Positions 25,320-33,111 of a stretch of DNA of 64,000 nucleotides are shown piece after piece. The translations under genes were made by a program, and so were the position numbers. How positions within the stretch are numbered: the stretch's first letter is position 1; each line of letters starts with the position of its first letter. This DNA is from Methanomassiliicoccaceae archaeon DOK (GTDB taxonomy: Archaea > Thermoplasmatota > Thermoplasmata > Methanomassiliicoccales > Methanomethylophilaceae): positions 682,001 to 746,000 of the forward strand of contig CP047880.1 in NCBI GenBank assembly GCA_009911715.1, given 5' to 3'. The notes beneath the pieces are model-generated. The model did not search any database and was not told the origin of the DNA. It was given only the letters and a program-made list of their open reading frames with translations.

Positions 25320-25994
25320 ATGGACAGGCGGGAAGTCGAGAGGATCAAGACCGTTCCGACCCCTGTCGACCTCGTCGAGATGACCGCCTCCGTGCTCATC
25401 ATGGCGTTCGGGGTGATCATCACCGTGCGGTCCCTTCAGGGCGTCTCGCCGGTGTCGTCCCTCATATACGTCATGAGCGAGGCCTCCGGTCTGACCCTTG
25501 GAACGATGACGTTCATCGTCTATCTCGTGTTCGTTCTGGTGCAGTGCGCCGTGTACAGGGACAGGGGGATGACGGTCAGGGTCTTCTCGCAGCTTCCGTA
25601 CACCGTCCTCTACAGCGTGTGCATGGATTTGTTCGATTACGTGCTCGCTTCCCTGGGTGCGGAGACACTGGCCGGGCAGTGGGGACTGGTCCTGGCGGGA
25701 TGTCTGCTCACCAGCCTCGCCATAGCGATGGAGGCGGATGCCAACGTATCGATGCTCCCCGACGACGGTCTGATGCTGGCCGTTCACAGGGCCACGGGGA
25801 TCCCCCTGGGAAGGAGTATCATCGTCGTCAATGTGGTCTCCGTTATCCTGGCCTTCGTGCTCTCTCTTGCCCTGCTCCGCGGCCTCCACGGCGTGGGACT
25901 CGGGACGGTGTTCTTGATGGTCGCGCAGGGATACGTCGTGAAGGCGCTAACGCCGGTGTTCAAGAAGATACGGCGCAACGGACACTTGGATTGA
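25320..25994 (+). CDS. YczE-like membrane protein
   Basis: A 224-residue protein with five or six hydrophobic segments and the pattern of the YczE/YyaS/YitT family: a first segment with AFGVIITVRS, a central cytoplasmic LPDDGLMLAVHRATGIPLGRS motif between segments, and a basic tail. The family is found in bacteria and some archaea and has no firm function; the Bacillus member is linked to surfactin production. The start abuts an inverted repeat, so expression is probably switched. tRNA-Cys lies just downstream on the other strand. Confidence 0.75.
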   Translation: MDRREVERIKTVPTPVDLVEMTASVLIMAFGVIITVRSLQGVSPVSSLIYVMSEASGLTLGTMTFIVYLVFVLVQCAVYRDRGMTVRVFSQLPYTVLYSVCMDLFDYVLASLGAETLAGQWGLVLAGCLLTSLAIAMEADANVSMLPDDGLMLAVHRATGIPLGRSIIVVNVVSVILAFVLSLALLRGLHGVGLGTVFLMVAQGYVVKALTPVFKKIRRNGHLD

Positions 25995-26001
25995 AAAGGA
26001 A

Positions 26002-26075
26002 TGGAGTCGAGGGAGGGGATCGAACCCCCGTCTGCGGATCTGCAGTCCGCCCCATAGCCACTGTGGTACCTCGAC
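26002..26075 (-). tRNA. tRNA-Cys (GCA)
   Basis: A cloverleaf on the minus strand. The acceptor arms are GTCGAGG and CCTCGAC, the anticodon stem is GCGGA/TCCGC with loop CTGCAGA giving anticodon GCA, and the T arm holds GGTTCGATCC. The discriminator is U73 and CCA is encoded in the DNA (26002-26004). No intron is seen. U73 and GCA are the cysteine identity set. Confidence 0.95.
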
Positions 26076-26144
26076 GCACGGCTCCCGATTGTTTGAACCT
26101 ATATATTCTTTATCGTGGTCGGCCCAGGTGCCAGACTTTGAAAT

Positions 26145-27002
26145 ATGGCATCCCGATTAGGGTCCATGCACTGCAAGGACGTCTCCATGCGCGATGTCGG
26201 CATCCCTCTGGACGAGGACTCCATAGCCTCGCTCATGGAGGACTGGACGGCTTACGTCCGCACGGACGACCTCATCCTCAGGAACGGCGACGGATACGCC
26301 GCACTTCATCTGGAGAAGGAGCCGGGAACAGGCCTGTTCAGAAAGGTGACGGGGTACGAGATCCTCTCGCTGCCCGATGAAACCGTCTATGTGGAGGTCC
26401 CCGACATGGACGTCCTGAACGTCCCCGCGCTGGCGGAGCTGCAGGCGCGCCATCTGGGCAAGGCGGTGGTGGTGCGCGGGATGTTCTCCCACATCAACTA
26501 CATCAAGGACATGGAGCCGCTCAGGCTAATGGTCGTTGACAACGTCCCGCCTTCCCCGGCGAAGCTCGGGGTTCTCGTCGAGAGGGCACTGGCGTCGGGA
26601 TTCGTCGACCTGCCGGTGGTCCCGGAGGTACGCATAATAGACATGGCGGACAAGGTGGCAGACGTGCGCACGGAGGAGGTCATGTTCCCATGCAGGGTGT
26701 CTCATCTGGAGGCGCCCATGCCGTACTCGTTCCTGGACGACGCCCCGTCCGAGGTCGGCGACGTCACCCTGATAGGCTGCCATCTGTCCCAGAGGATATT
26801 CAGGTCGCTGTACGGTCGTGACGTCCCATTTATAAACGTCTGTCCCGCCGACTACGTGGAGCCGGGGGTGAAGACAATCGTGAAATGCTGCAAGGTGAAG
26901 CAGGGTCACGAGCTGGACGGCGACGTGGTCAGGGTCCCGTGGGGCGCCACGGTGCCCGAGGTCGTGGACGCGATCAACGCCCTTTTCTCTGCTGCTGACT
27001 GA
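26145..27002 (+). CDS. Hypothetical protein, conserved-looking
   Basis: A 285-residue soluble protein with alternating strand and helix pattern, no signal peptide and no membrane segment. Features include FSHINYIKDMEPLRLMVVDN in the middle and a C-terminal INVCPADYVEP followed by a CC pair (KCCKVKQGH) that might bind a metal. I do not recognise the family. TATA-like ATATATTC lies about 40 bases upstream, giving a short leader with GGTG; a start 7 codons later is possible. The 3' end overlaps the convergent TPR gene by 29 bases. Confidence 0.7.
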   Translation: MASRLGSMHCKDVSMRDVGIPLDEDSIASLMEDWTAYVRTDDLILRNGDGYAALHLEKEPGTGLFRKVTGYEILSLPDETVYVEVPDMDVLNVPALAELQARHLGKAVVVRGMFSHINYIKDMEPLRLMVVDNVPPSPAKLGVLVERALASGFVDLPVVPEVRIIDMADKVADVRTEEVMFPCRVSHLEAPMPYSFLDDAPSEVGDVTLIGCHLSQRIFRSLYGRDVPFINVCPADYVEPGVKTIVKCCKVKQGHELDGDVVRVPWGATVPEVVDAINALFSAAD

Positions 27003-27420
27003 CCGCCAGCTCCCTTCCGTGGTTCAGGGCCCTGTAGCCCTCGTCGGCCCTACCGGCCTTGCAGAGGAGCTCCCCCAGCTTGTACCACGAATCGGCGTCC
27101 CGTGGATTGGACTCCAGGTGGAGCTGGAGGTGCGCTATGGCCTCATCCAGCTTCCCCTTGGCGGCCAGGTTCGCGCTGTGGCTGCGGCCGTTCGTCTCCT
27201 CGTCCCTGACGCGGATCATCTCCTTGCGGGCCTTGTTGAGCAGGACGTCCATGGAATTGTCCGTTATCCAGGGGTACCTGTCCTGGATCATCCTCCTGAA
27301 AGGCTCCGCGCGCTCGGGGTCGATCTCGAGCTCCGCACCTCTGAAGATGCTGCGGGGCACGTCCACCGTGAGGCTCCCGTGGACGACTGTGATGTGGTCG
27401 GCCTGGGCCAGGGGGATCAC
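26974..27420 (-). CDS. TPR-like protein coupled to pyrK
   Basis: A 148-residue protein. Its C-terminal half has at least two tetratricopeptide-like helices (LDEAIAHLQLHLESNPRDAD and SWYKLGELLCKAGRADEGY). The N-terminal half (VVHGSLTVDVPRSIFRGAE) is not recognised. I place the start at a GTG that overlaps the pyrK stop (GTGA); the frame stays open further upstream but only inside pyrK. TPR proteins mediate contacts, so this may be a partner in the pyrimidine operon, though that is inference. Confidence 0.7.
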   Translation of the reverse strand: MIPLAQADHITVVHGSLTVDVPRSIFRGAELEIDPERAEPFRRMIQDRYPWITDNSMDVLLNKARKEMIRVRDEETNGRSHSANLAAKGKLDEAIAHLQLHLESNPRDADSWYKLGELLCKAGRADEGYRALNHGRELAVSQQQRKGR

Positions 27421-28181
27421 CTGAATTTGACGGTGCGCCCGCAGGCGTCCCTGTTGGACTTGCCGAACTCGGTGAGCTTCGCGAGCTTCTCCATGTCGAA
27501 AACAGGTCCGTCCCTGCACACGCGGGAGTCGTCCATCACGCAGCACCCGCAGACGCCGGCGCCGCACTTCATGTACCTCTCAAGGGACAGCTGGCAGTCG
27601 ATCCCCAGCTCCTTGCAGGCCTGGTACGTGAACCAGAGCATGACCTCGGGGCCGCAGGCGATGACGCAGTCGTAGTGCCTCTCAGCCACCTTCCCCCTCA
27701 TGAGCTGGACTGCGTTCCCGTGGAACCCGCGGCTGCCGTCGTCGGTGGCGATCCACAGGTTCCTGGCGTGCTCCGCCGCGACGCCGTCGAGGATGACATC
27801 GTTGTGGGTCCTGGCGGCGATGATCGTGTCTGCTCCGGATGCGGTGACCGCGGGCATGATCGAAGCGGTCCCCACGCCTCCGCCGATGATCAGGAGCTCG
27901 CCCCTAGAGAGGTCGTAGCCGTTCCCGTAGGGTCCTCTGATCCTCAGGCGGTCGCCGGCCTTGAACTCGTGCAGCCTCCTGGTCGCCTCCCCGATCGCCT
28001 TGACGGTGATGCTCTTCTCCATCCCGTCGATCCCGGAGATAGACATGGGGATCTCGTCGGTCCCGGGTATCCAGACCATGATGAACTGGCCGGGCCTGGC
28101 GTCGGCGTCCCAGTCGAACCTGAACGTCTTGGTGTCGTAGCACTCCTGCACGACCTCTTTTATGGTGACGACGTCAGTCAT
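27417..28181 (-). CDS. pyrK: Dihydroorotate dehydrogenase electron-transfer subunit
   Basis: A 254-residue flavoprotein that passes electrons from PyrD to NAD. N-terminal FAD-binding barrel (RPGQFIMVWIPG, then RIRGPYGNGYDL), a GGGVGTA nucleotide-binding loop, and a C-terminal [2Fe-2S] site CGAGVCGCCVMDDSRVC. It overlaps pyrD by 8 bases and the TPR gene by 4, so all three are one transcript. The pair forms the class 1B enzyme of pyrimidine synthesis. Confidence 0.93.
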   Translation of the reverse strand: MTDVVTIKEVVQECYDTKTFRFDWDADARPGQFIMVWIPGTDEIPMSISGIDGMEKSITVKAIGEATRRLHEFKAGDRLRIRGPYGNGYDLSRGELLIIGGGVGTASIMPAVTASGADTIIAARTHNDVILDGVAAEHARNLWIATDDGSRGFHGNAVQLMRGKVAERHYDCVIACGPEVMLWFTYQACKELGIDCQLSLERYMKCGAGVCGCCVMDDSRVCRDGPVFDMEKLAKLTEFGKSNRDACGRTVKFR

Positions 28182-29079
28182 GTGCCACCCCCGTCATGTC
28201 GGCGATGGATGAGTAGCCGTACTCCTCCATGAAGGCGGAGAGCCCCTCGTTGATCCTCGCGAAGACGTCCGTCCCGACGGTGCCGATTGCGCTACCGACC
28301 TGGAACGCGCACGCTCCGGCCATGATGTACTCTGCGGCGTCGCGCCAGTTCTCGATGCCCCCGACCCCGATGATGGGGATGTCGAGGACGGTCCTGAGGT
28401 CGTAGACGGCCCTGACTCCGACGGGTTTGACGGCGGCTCCGGACAGGCCCCCGAACTTGTTGCTCAGCAGGGGCTTGCCGATCTCAGGGCAGATGACCAT
28501 GGCCTTGAGCGTGTTGATCGCCACGACCGCGTCGCCTCCCGCGTCCTGCACGGCCATCCCGATGTCGCCGAGGATGTGCGTGTTGGGGGTCAGCTTGGCC
28601 CAGACGGGGATGGAGACCGCTGATTTGACGGCCGAGACGATGGCCTTCACCATGGCGGGGTCCGTGCCGACCTCCATACCGTATCCCTTCGCGTGGGGGC
28701 ACGAGAGGTTGAGCTCCACCGCGCATGCGCCGTAGTCCTCCATCCTCCCGGCGAGCCTGGAGAAGTCGTCGGGTCCTGCGCCGTATATCGATCCCACGAT
28801 CCTGCCCTTGGGGACGGCGACCTCCATCTCCTCTCTGAAGAGCTCGATACCGGGGTTCGGCAGTCCCATGGCGTTGACGTAGCCGCCCGTGACCTCGGTG
28901 AAGCAAGGGTTGGCATGTCCCGCGTTGGGTTCCAGGCCGACGGACTTCGTGACAACGGCGCCCGCGCCGCTCTCAATCATGCGGACCATCGAGGGCCCGG
29001 TCTCGTCCATGATCCCGGAGGCCACGATCCCAGGCTTCTCCAGTGAAATGCTGCCAATATCGGTCTTAAGCGACACCAT
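28174..29079 (-). CDS. pyrD: Dihydroorotate dehydrogenase catalytic subunit
   Basis: A 301-residue FMN-dependent TIM barrel that oxidises dihydroorotate to orotate. Motifs include VELNLSCPH (substrate and FMN contact), the KLTPNTH lysine strand, and the phosphate-binding GVGGIENWRDAAEYIMAGA. It partners with PyrK downstream. ATG 29079 (MVSLKTDIG) is supported by family N-termini and by ATTTTAAAGAG about 25 bases upstream; the longer frame reads through the promoter. The gene is divergent from the SufS-like gene. Confidence 0.95.
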   Translation of the reverse strand: MVSLKTDIGSISLEKPGIVASGIMDETGPSMVRMIESGAGAVVTKSVGLEPNAGHANPCFTEVTGGYVNAMGLPNPGIELFREEMEVAVPKGRIVGSIYGAGPDDFSRLAGRMEDYGACAVELNLSCPHAKGYGMEVGTDPAMVKAIVSAVKSAVSIPVWAKLTPNTHILGDIGMAVQDAGGDAVVAINTLKAMVICPEIGKPLLSNKFGGLSGAAVKPVGVRAVYDLRTVLDIPIIGVGGIENWRDAAEYIMAGACAFQVGSAIGTVGTDVFARINEGLSAFMEEYGYSSIADMTGVAHD

Positions 29080-29110
29080 GTGCCTTGGGATGCAGACGCT
29101 CTTTAAAATC

Positions 29111-29130
29111 ATGCGCATGGGCGCGCGCAT
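29111..29130. promoter_or_regulatory. Inverted repeat between pyrD and the SufS-like gene
   Basis: ATGCGC-N8-GCGCAT in the 82-base divergent promoter, between the two TATA-like boxes. It shares its arms with the repeat at the metG start. Confidence 0.35.
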
Positions 29131-29161
29131 ATCATTAATAGGGGAAGCAGATAGACGGGGC

Positions 29162-30367
29162 ATGGACGTAGACGCAATCCGCAAAGACTTCCCCACCATC
29201 CGCGCCGGTCAGGGGATATACCTCGACAGCGCATGCCAGTCCCTCAGGCCGGACAGCGTCATACGGGCCATAACGGACTACTACGAGAACTATCCCGCCT
29301 GCGGCGGCCGCAGCGTTCACTCCATGGCGACGAAGGTCTCCATGGCGATGGACGAGACCCGCGAGGCCCTGGCCGGGTTCTTCGGCACGGACGACCCTGA
29401 CTGCTACGTCTTCACCAAGAACTGCACCGAGGGTCTGAACACCGCGGCCTACGGTCTCGGACTGAAGAGGGGGGACGTGGTGGTCACTACCGACTCCGAG
29501 CACAACTCCAATCACGTGCCCTGGCTGTACCTCCAGGAGAACATCGGCATAGAGAGGAGGTTCGCCAGGTCCGACAAGGACGGCAGGTTCGACATGGAGT
29601 CATTCTACAACTGCATGAGTCACGGCGTGAAGGTCGTCTCCGTGCAGCACGCCAGCAATGTCACAGGGTGCTCCGTCCCTGTAAAGGCCGTCACAGAGAT
29701 AGCCCACGACTTCGGGGCCAAGGTGATCATCGACGGCGCCCAGGCCGCTCCGCACATGCCGGTGAACCTGAGCGACATCGATGCGGACATCTACTGCATG
29801 TCCATCCACAAGATGCTCGGCCCCTCGGGGATGGGGGTCATGTACGGGAAGAGGGAGATCCTGGAGGAGATGAGGCCGCTGTCACTCGGAGGCGGCACCG
29901 TCGGTCTCGCGACCTACAATTCGGTCAACCTCGCACCGATCCCGGACAAGTTCGAGGCCGGGCTCCACGACTACGCGGGGATCGTCGGCACGAAGGCCGC
30001 GCTGGAGTACCTGTCCGGGGTTGGGATGGAGAACATCCAGCTCTGGGACCTTAAGCTCATGAGGAGGATCCTGTCCAACCTGGAGGAAGTCAGGAACGTC
30101 CATCCCGTCGGACCGACCGAGGCCGCGTACAGAGGCGGGGTTTTCTCGTTCAACATCGACGGTCTCGGAGCCCACGACATAGCGATGATGCTGGACAGCA
30201 TGGCGGGGGTCATGATCCGCTCCGGCATGCACTGCGCCCATCCGTTCTACGTCTCGAGGGGCATCGACGGCAGCGCCCGCGCCTCGACCTACCTGTACAA
30301 CACCGTAGAGGAGATCGACGTGTTCACCGACACCGTCAGGCACATCGCCGAGACGTTCGGCGACTGA
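29162..30367 (+). CDS. Class V aminotransferase, SufS-like cysteine desulfurase
   Basis: A 401-residue PLP enzyme. The PLP lysine is in MSIHKMLGPSGMGVMYG and the active-site Cys loop is RSGMHCAHPFY, which matches the RxGxHCA loop of SufS desulfurases; DSEHNSNHVPW and IIDGAQAAPHM are the usual PLP contacts. It would release sulfur from cysteine for cluster assembly. No SufBC or SufE is adjacent, so partners are elsewhere or the role differs. The ATG lies after a CATTAATAGG TATA-like box. Its 3' end is overlapped on the other strand by an unusually long frame of the pilin-like operon. Confidence 0.88.
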   Translation: MDVDAIRKDFPTIRAGQGIYLDSACQSLRPDSVIRAITDYYENYPACGGRSVHSMATKVSMAMDETREALAGFFGTDDPDCYVFTKNCTEGLNTAAYGLGLKRGDVVVTTDSEHNSNHVPWLYLQENIGIERRFARSDKDGRFDMESFYNCMSHGVKVVSVQHASNVTGCSVPVKAVTEIAHDFGAKVIIDGAQAAPHMPVNLSDIDADIYCMSIHKMLGPSGMGVMYGKREILEEMRPLSLGGGTVGLATYNSVNLAPIPDKFEAGLHDYAGIVGTKAALEYLSGVGMENIQLWDLKLMRRILSNLEEVRNVHPVGPTEAAYRGGVFSFNIDGLGAHDIAMMLDSMAGVMIRSGMHCAHPFYVSRGIDGSARASTYLYNTVEEIDVFTDTVRHIAETFGD

Positions 30368-30712
30368 TCCCTTCACCAGGACGATCTCCCCTGAACCCCA
30401 GCTCAGAGTGAACTCCCCGGGGTACGCGGTGTGGGCGGTGTACACTCTCCCGCCGTGTTCCAGTTTCACCAGGTTGTCCTCCACACACAGCAGGTGGTCA
30501 CCGGACGGGAGGAGGTCGCGGGGATCCAGCACGCACTCATCCGCGACGGATCCATTGAACCCGTCCAGGGCGGCAGCTATCCTGTCGGCGGTTTCCTGGT
30601 CCAGGTCGGAATCGATCCTGTCGCCGGCCCCATCCACGGCGGCCATCGCCACTGCGAGTACCGCGACCCCGCATGCCATCAGGACGACGCGGGATAGCGT
30701 GAACTCGATCAC
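29882..30712 (-). CDS. Third gene of the pilin-like operon, frame runs antisense
   Basis: The GTG at 30712 overlaps the stop of the preceding gene (GTGA). Residues 1-115 look real: an N-terminal hydrophobic helix (VVLMACGVAVLAVAMAAV) and a beta-rich part with VKLEHGGRVYTAHTAYPG and LSWGSGEIVLV. That part ends almost exactly where the SufS-like gene ends (30367). Beyond it the frame stays open for about 160 residues opposite that gene with typical antisense composition. The true product is probably about 115 residues, with a missed stop or frameshift near 30370, or it truly carries an antisense-encoded tail. The type is a secreted, membrane-anchored pilin-like protein of unknown role. Confidence 0.5.
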   Translation of the reverse strand: MIEFTLSRVVLMACGVAVLAVAMAAVDGAGDRIDSDLDQETADRIAAALDGFNGSVADECVLDPRDLLPSGDHLLCVEDNLVKLEHGGRVYTAHTAYPGEFTLSWGSGEIVLVKGSVAERLGDVPDGVGEHVDLLYGVVQVGRGAGAAVDAPRDVERMGAVHAGADHDPRHAVQHHRYVVGSETVDVERENPASVRGLGRSDGMDVPDFLQVGQDPPHELKVPELDVLHPNPGQVLQRGLRADDPRVVVEPGLELVRDRCEVDRIVGRETDGAASE

Positions 30713-31131
30713 GTCACGACCTCCACGCCGTAGTTCCCGTCGGCATCGACCGTCGCGTTGAGCCGGACCGTCGTGTGTCCGGATATGACGATGCCGTCGC
30801 CGAGGGTCTGCGCAGCTCCGAGGCTGACGGTTCCGACCTGCTCCCCATCGACTAGCAGCCTCAGCACGTATCCCTTTCCGTCGGATCCTCCGACGGAGAT
30901 GGACCGCCCCGAAGGCAGGTCAATCTCATGGGTGACGGTGCAGTCCTGGAAGTACGCCCGCTGTATGGCGTCCCTCAGGGATTCGGCCTCCTGCAGGATC
31001 CCGTACGAGGACATCTCGTCCTCGGCATCCTCGACAGCATCCAGAACCAAGGGGACCATGAGGCCAAGTACAAGGATGCAGACCGCCAGCTTCACGGGCA
31101 TGCCGATGATCCCGCGGCGATCGGATATCAA
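30709..31131 (-). CDS. Pilin-like protein, second gene
   Basis: A 140-residue protein. After DRRGIIGMPVKL comes one hydrophobic helix (AVCILVLGLMVPLVLDAVED), the layout of an archaeal type IV pilin-like protein with a short class III leader, then a beta-rich secreted part. I use the TTG at 31131 because it overlaps the previous stop (TTGA), as the next junction does (GTGA); ATG 31101 would remove the basic leader. It has a single Cys in the secreted part. Position in the operon suggests surface assembly with its neighbours. Confidence 0.7.
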   Translation of the reverse strand: MISDRRGIIGMPVKLAVCILVLGLMVPLVLDAVEDAEDEMSSYGILQEAESLRDAIQRAYFQDCTVTHEIDLPSGRSISVGGSDGKGYVLRLLVDGEQVGTVSLGAAQTLGDGIVISGHTTVRLNATVDADGNYGVEVVT

Positions 31132-31586
31132 CCGAGCACCACCGTTATCTCCAGATCCTTCTCCCCGTAGTCCGTCTTGCTTATGGACAGATGCATGTCG
31201 AAGTGGCTGACGTTCCCGGGCGGGTTGACCGTCAGGTTGCCGAACGACGCCGTTCCGTCCGTTCCGGTGACGACCACGGGACTCTTCGTTCCGCCCGCCC
31301 CGTCGTCCATGGTTATGTAGCTGTTCTCGATGATGACGACAGCCCCCTCCAGGTAGTTGCCGTCCTGGTCCCTGACCTCCACAGAGAAGCCGGTTATCTG
31401 GCCGTTGTTGCAGTACACGATGTCCTCCACGCCGACATCGCCGATCGAATGCGGTGTCTCGATGTTTCCCATCCAGCCCACGATGATGGCCGTTCCCATG
31501 GTCGCCACGAGGATCACGATCATCAGCTGCAGGGGGAGGCCCTCTATGCCTCCGGCCCTGTCCGTTCTCAAGTGACGTATGTTCAT
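31128..31586 (-). CDS. Pilin-like protein, first gene
   Basis: A 152-residue protein with a short basic leader (RTDRAGGIEGLPLQ), one hydrophobic helix (LMIVILVATMGTAIIVGWM) and a secreted beta domain that reads like a carboxypeptidase-regulatory or Ig-like fold (GFSVEVRDQDGNYLEGAVV, then VTGTDGTASFGNLTV). This suggests a pilin or surface-anchored adhesin. A TATA-like CTTTTTATCC about 30 bases upstream drives the operon, and the 30-base element sits directly before it. No pilus ATPase is in the window. Confidence 0.75.
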   Translation of the reverse strand: MNIRHLRTDRAGGIEGLPLQLMIVILVATMGTAIIVGWMGNIETPHSIGDVGVEDIVYCNNGQITGFSVEVRDQDGNYLEGAVVIIENSYITMDDGAGGTKSPVVVTGTDGTASFGNLTVNPPGNVSHFDMHLSISKTDYGEKDLEITVVLG

Positions 31587-31619
31587 GTCTCTCGGACGGT
31601 TCTCGCGGACTGAGGATAA

Positions 31620-31649
31620 AAAGGAGGCACCGTGCGGTCACGTTGATTC
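31620..31649 (-). promoter_or_regulatory. 30-bp promoter element, copy 2
   Basis: Identical over 30 bases to 1298-1327 in the opposite orientation. On the minus strand it ends in CCTCCTTT and runs straight into TTATCC, the TATA region of the pilin-like operon, so it occupies the upstream activator or BRE position. Confidence 0.65.
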
Positions 31650-31758
31650 ACGGGACAAGGCCCGTAGGCATCAAGGATGCGGGTTTTGAAGAGAAACCAG
31701 CGGATGAGAGTGCCGGAGTAGATTCCCGGACCGGTCACCCCACGTCGATGCCGTCCCC

Positions 31759-32304
31759 TCAGTTCAGGGGGATCCTTCTCAGGACGGTGTGCTTGGCGCC
31801 GCTGGGTCCGAGGACGCTCCTCATGACGAGGATCTCGTCGCATTGGAACTCTGTGAAATCGGATCCGGAGAACCTCTCGAAGAATCCGGACAGGTCCGCT
31901 GGCCCCCTGCATCTGCCCACGGTGATGTGCGACTTGAACGGTTTCCCGTCGAAATCGATCCCAGCTCTGCGGAGGTTGTCGCCGATGCGGTCGGCTATGG
32001 CGGCCATCTCCTTCTGCGGTGAGGCGCCGATCCATACCACCGACGGTCTCTCGCGCTTCGGGAACGCACCTGCCCCGGACACCCTGATGTTGAAAGGACC
32101 GATGCCGCTGACGGCCCTCCTCACGCAGTCCTCCACGGTGTCGACCTTCGATTCATCGATGTCGCCGATGAATCTGAGGGTGATGTGGATCTGCTCGGCC
32201 GGGGACGTCCTCACGCCTTTGATTCCCCCGAGGTAGGAGAGCGGGCCGTCCAGGGACGTCTTGTCGGGGATCCCTATCGATATGAAGACCCTGATGTCGG
32301 TCAT
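31759..32304 (-). CDS. thpR: RNA 2',3'-cyclic phosphodiesterase (ThpR/LigT)
   Basis: A 181-residue 2H phosphoesterase. Two H-x-T motifs, HITLRF near residue 40 and HITVGR near 125, form the catalytic pair. It starts MTDIRVFISIG, the family N-terminus. It opens 2',3'-cyclic phosphates at RNA ends; the enzyme was first seen as a tRNA-ligating activity. The ATG overlaps the stop of the low-molecular-weight phosphatase gene, so the two are coupled. Confidence 0.93.
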   Translation of the reverse strand: MTDIRVFISIGIPDKTSLDGPLSYLGGIKGVRTSPAEQIHITLRFIGDIDESKVDTVEDCVRRAVSGIGPFNIRVSGAGAFPKRERPSVVWIGASPQKEMAAIADRIGDNLRRAGIDFDGKPFKSHITVGRCRGPADLSGFFERFSGSDFTEFQCDEILVMRSVLGPSGAKHTVLRRIPLN

Positions 32305-32777
32305 CCCATCAGCTCCGGGTGCTCTTCCCTGATGTGGTCGAGCAGGGCCCTGCAACCCCTGGAGACGTCGCGGTACGTCCTGCCGAAGTCTCCTGTGTAG
32401 TAAGGGTCGGCGACCTCGCCGCCGTCCGCATGGTCCATGAGCATCGATATCTCGCATGTCGGTTCCGCGGGCGCGGTCCATCTGATGTACTCCATGTTGC
32501 GGTTGTCCATGCCCACTATGTAGTCGTAGTCTGTGAAGTCCGAACGCTTCAGCCTTCTGCCGCGCTTCCCCTCGCACGAGATGCCGTGCATGCGCAGCTC
32601 CGCCGCGGCCCTGCTGTCCACAGGGTCGCCTATGTGGTCGCCGCTGGTGGCGGCGGATGCGACGTAGAAGCGGTCCGCCAGACCCTCCTCGTCAAGTAGT
32701 TTCCTGAACACGAACTCCGCCATCGGGCTGCGGCATATGTTGCCGTAGCATACGAAGAGAACTCCTATCTTTCCCAT
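32301..32777 (-). CDS. Low-molecular-weight protein-tyrosine phosphatase family
   Basis: A 158-residue enzyme. The P-loop is FVCYGNICRSPMAEF (C-X5-R), with the general-acid Asp in ADPYYTG near residue 125. These are complete, so phosphatase activity on protein phosphotyrosine or small phosphoesters is likely. The arsenate reductase branch shares the fold, but the Cys pair it needs is not obvious and DPY favours a phosphatase. It is first in the operon with thpR. Confidence 0.9.
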   Translation of the reverse strand: MGKIGVLFVCYGNICRSPMAEFVFRKLLDEEGLADRFYVASAATSGDHIGDPVDSRAAAELRMHGISCEGKRGRRLKRSDFTDYDYIVGMDNRNMEYIRWTAPAEPTCEISMLMDHADGGEVADPYYTGDFGRTYRDVSRGCRALLDHIREEHPELMG

Positions 32778-32855
32778 CAAGGGGGTGCAGTCCCTCGATG
32801 CATAACTACCTTCCCGATGGATTTTCCATAAATATGATGAACTGGATTCGGAACC

Positions 32856-32960
32856 ATGGAAGAGAAGATCTCGACCCAGGACAAGATTGTCAACGCCATG
32901 CCCATGATCGCGCTGGCCATCCTGGCTGTCGCCACCATCGTAGCATACTTCGTCATCTGA
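32856..32960 (+). CDS. 34-residue single-span membrane protein
   Basis: A tiny gene: nine charged or polar residues (MEEKISTQDK), then a single hydrophobic helix of about 20 residues ending AYFVI. ATG 32856 lies about 25 bases after a TATA-like CCATAAATATG, and a GC hairpin at 32989-33014 follows the stop, so it looks like an independent transcript. The pattern matches small secE-like or regulatory membrane peptides, but no partner is evident. Confidence 0.6.
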   Translation: MEEKISTQDKIVNAMPMIALAILAVATIVAYFVI

Positions 32961-32988
32961 AGTGCTGAAACGGATTACATTCTCCGAT

Positions 32989-33014
32989 CCGGCCGTCCGG
33001 CATTGGTCGGCCGG
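32989..33014 (+). terminator. Hairpin after the small membrane protein
   Basis: CCGGCCG and CGGCCGG arms with a 12-base loop. It ends the + strand transcript of the 34-residue gene. Confidence 0.4.
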
Positions 33015-33078
33015 GTCTCGTCCCATATTGTTCGGAATGCATACGGCCCGCTTCGCGGACCGTTTCAAGAAATGATTC

Positions 33079-33100
33079 GGGGCCCGGTTGCCCGGACCCC
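33079..33100 (-). terminator. Terminator of the Sel1 gene
   Basis: GGGG-CCGG arms with one mismatch and a 4-base loop just past the Sel1 stop, followed on the minus strand by GAATCATTTCTTGAAACG. Confidence 0.45.
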
Positions 33101-33111
33101 TGTTTGGAGTT

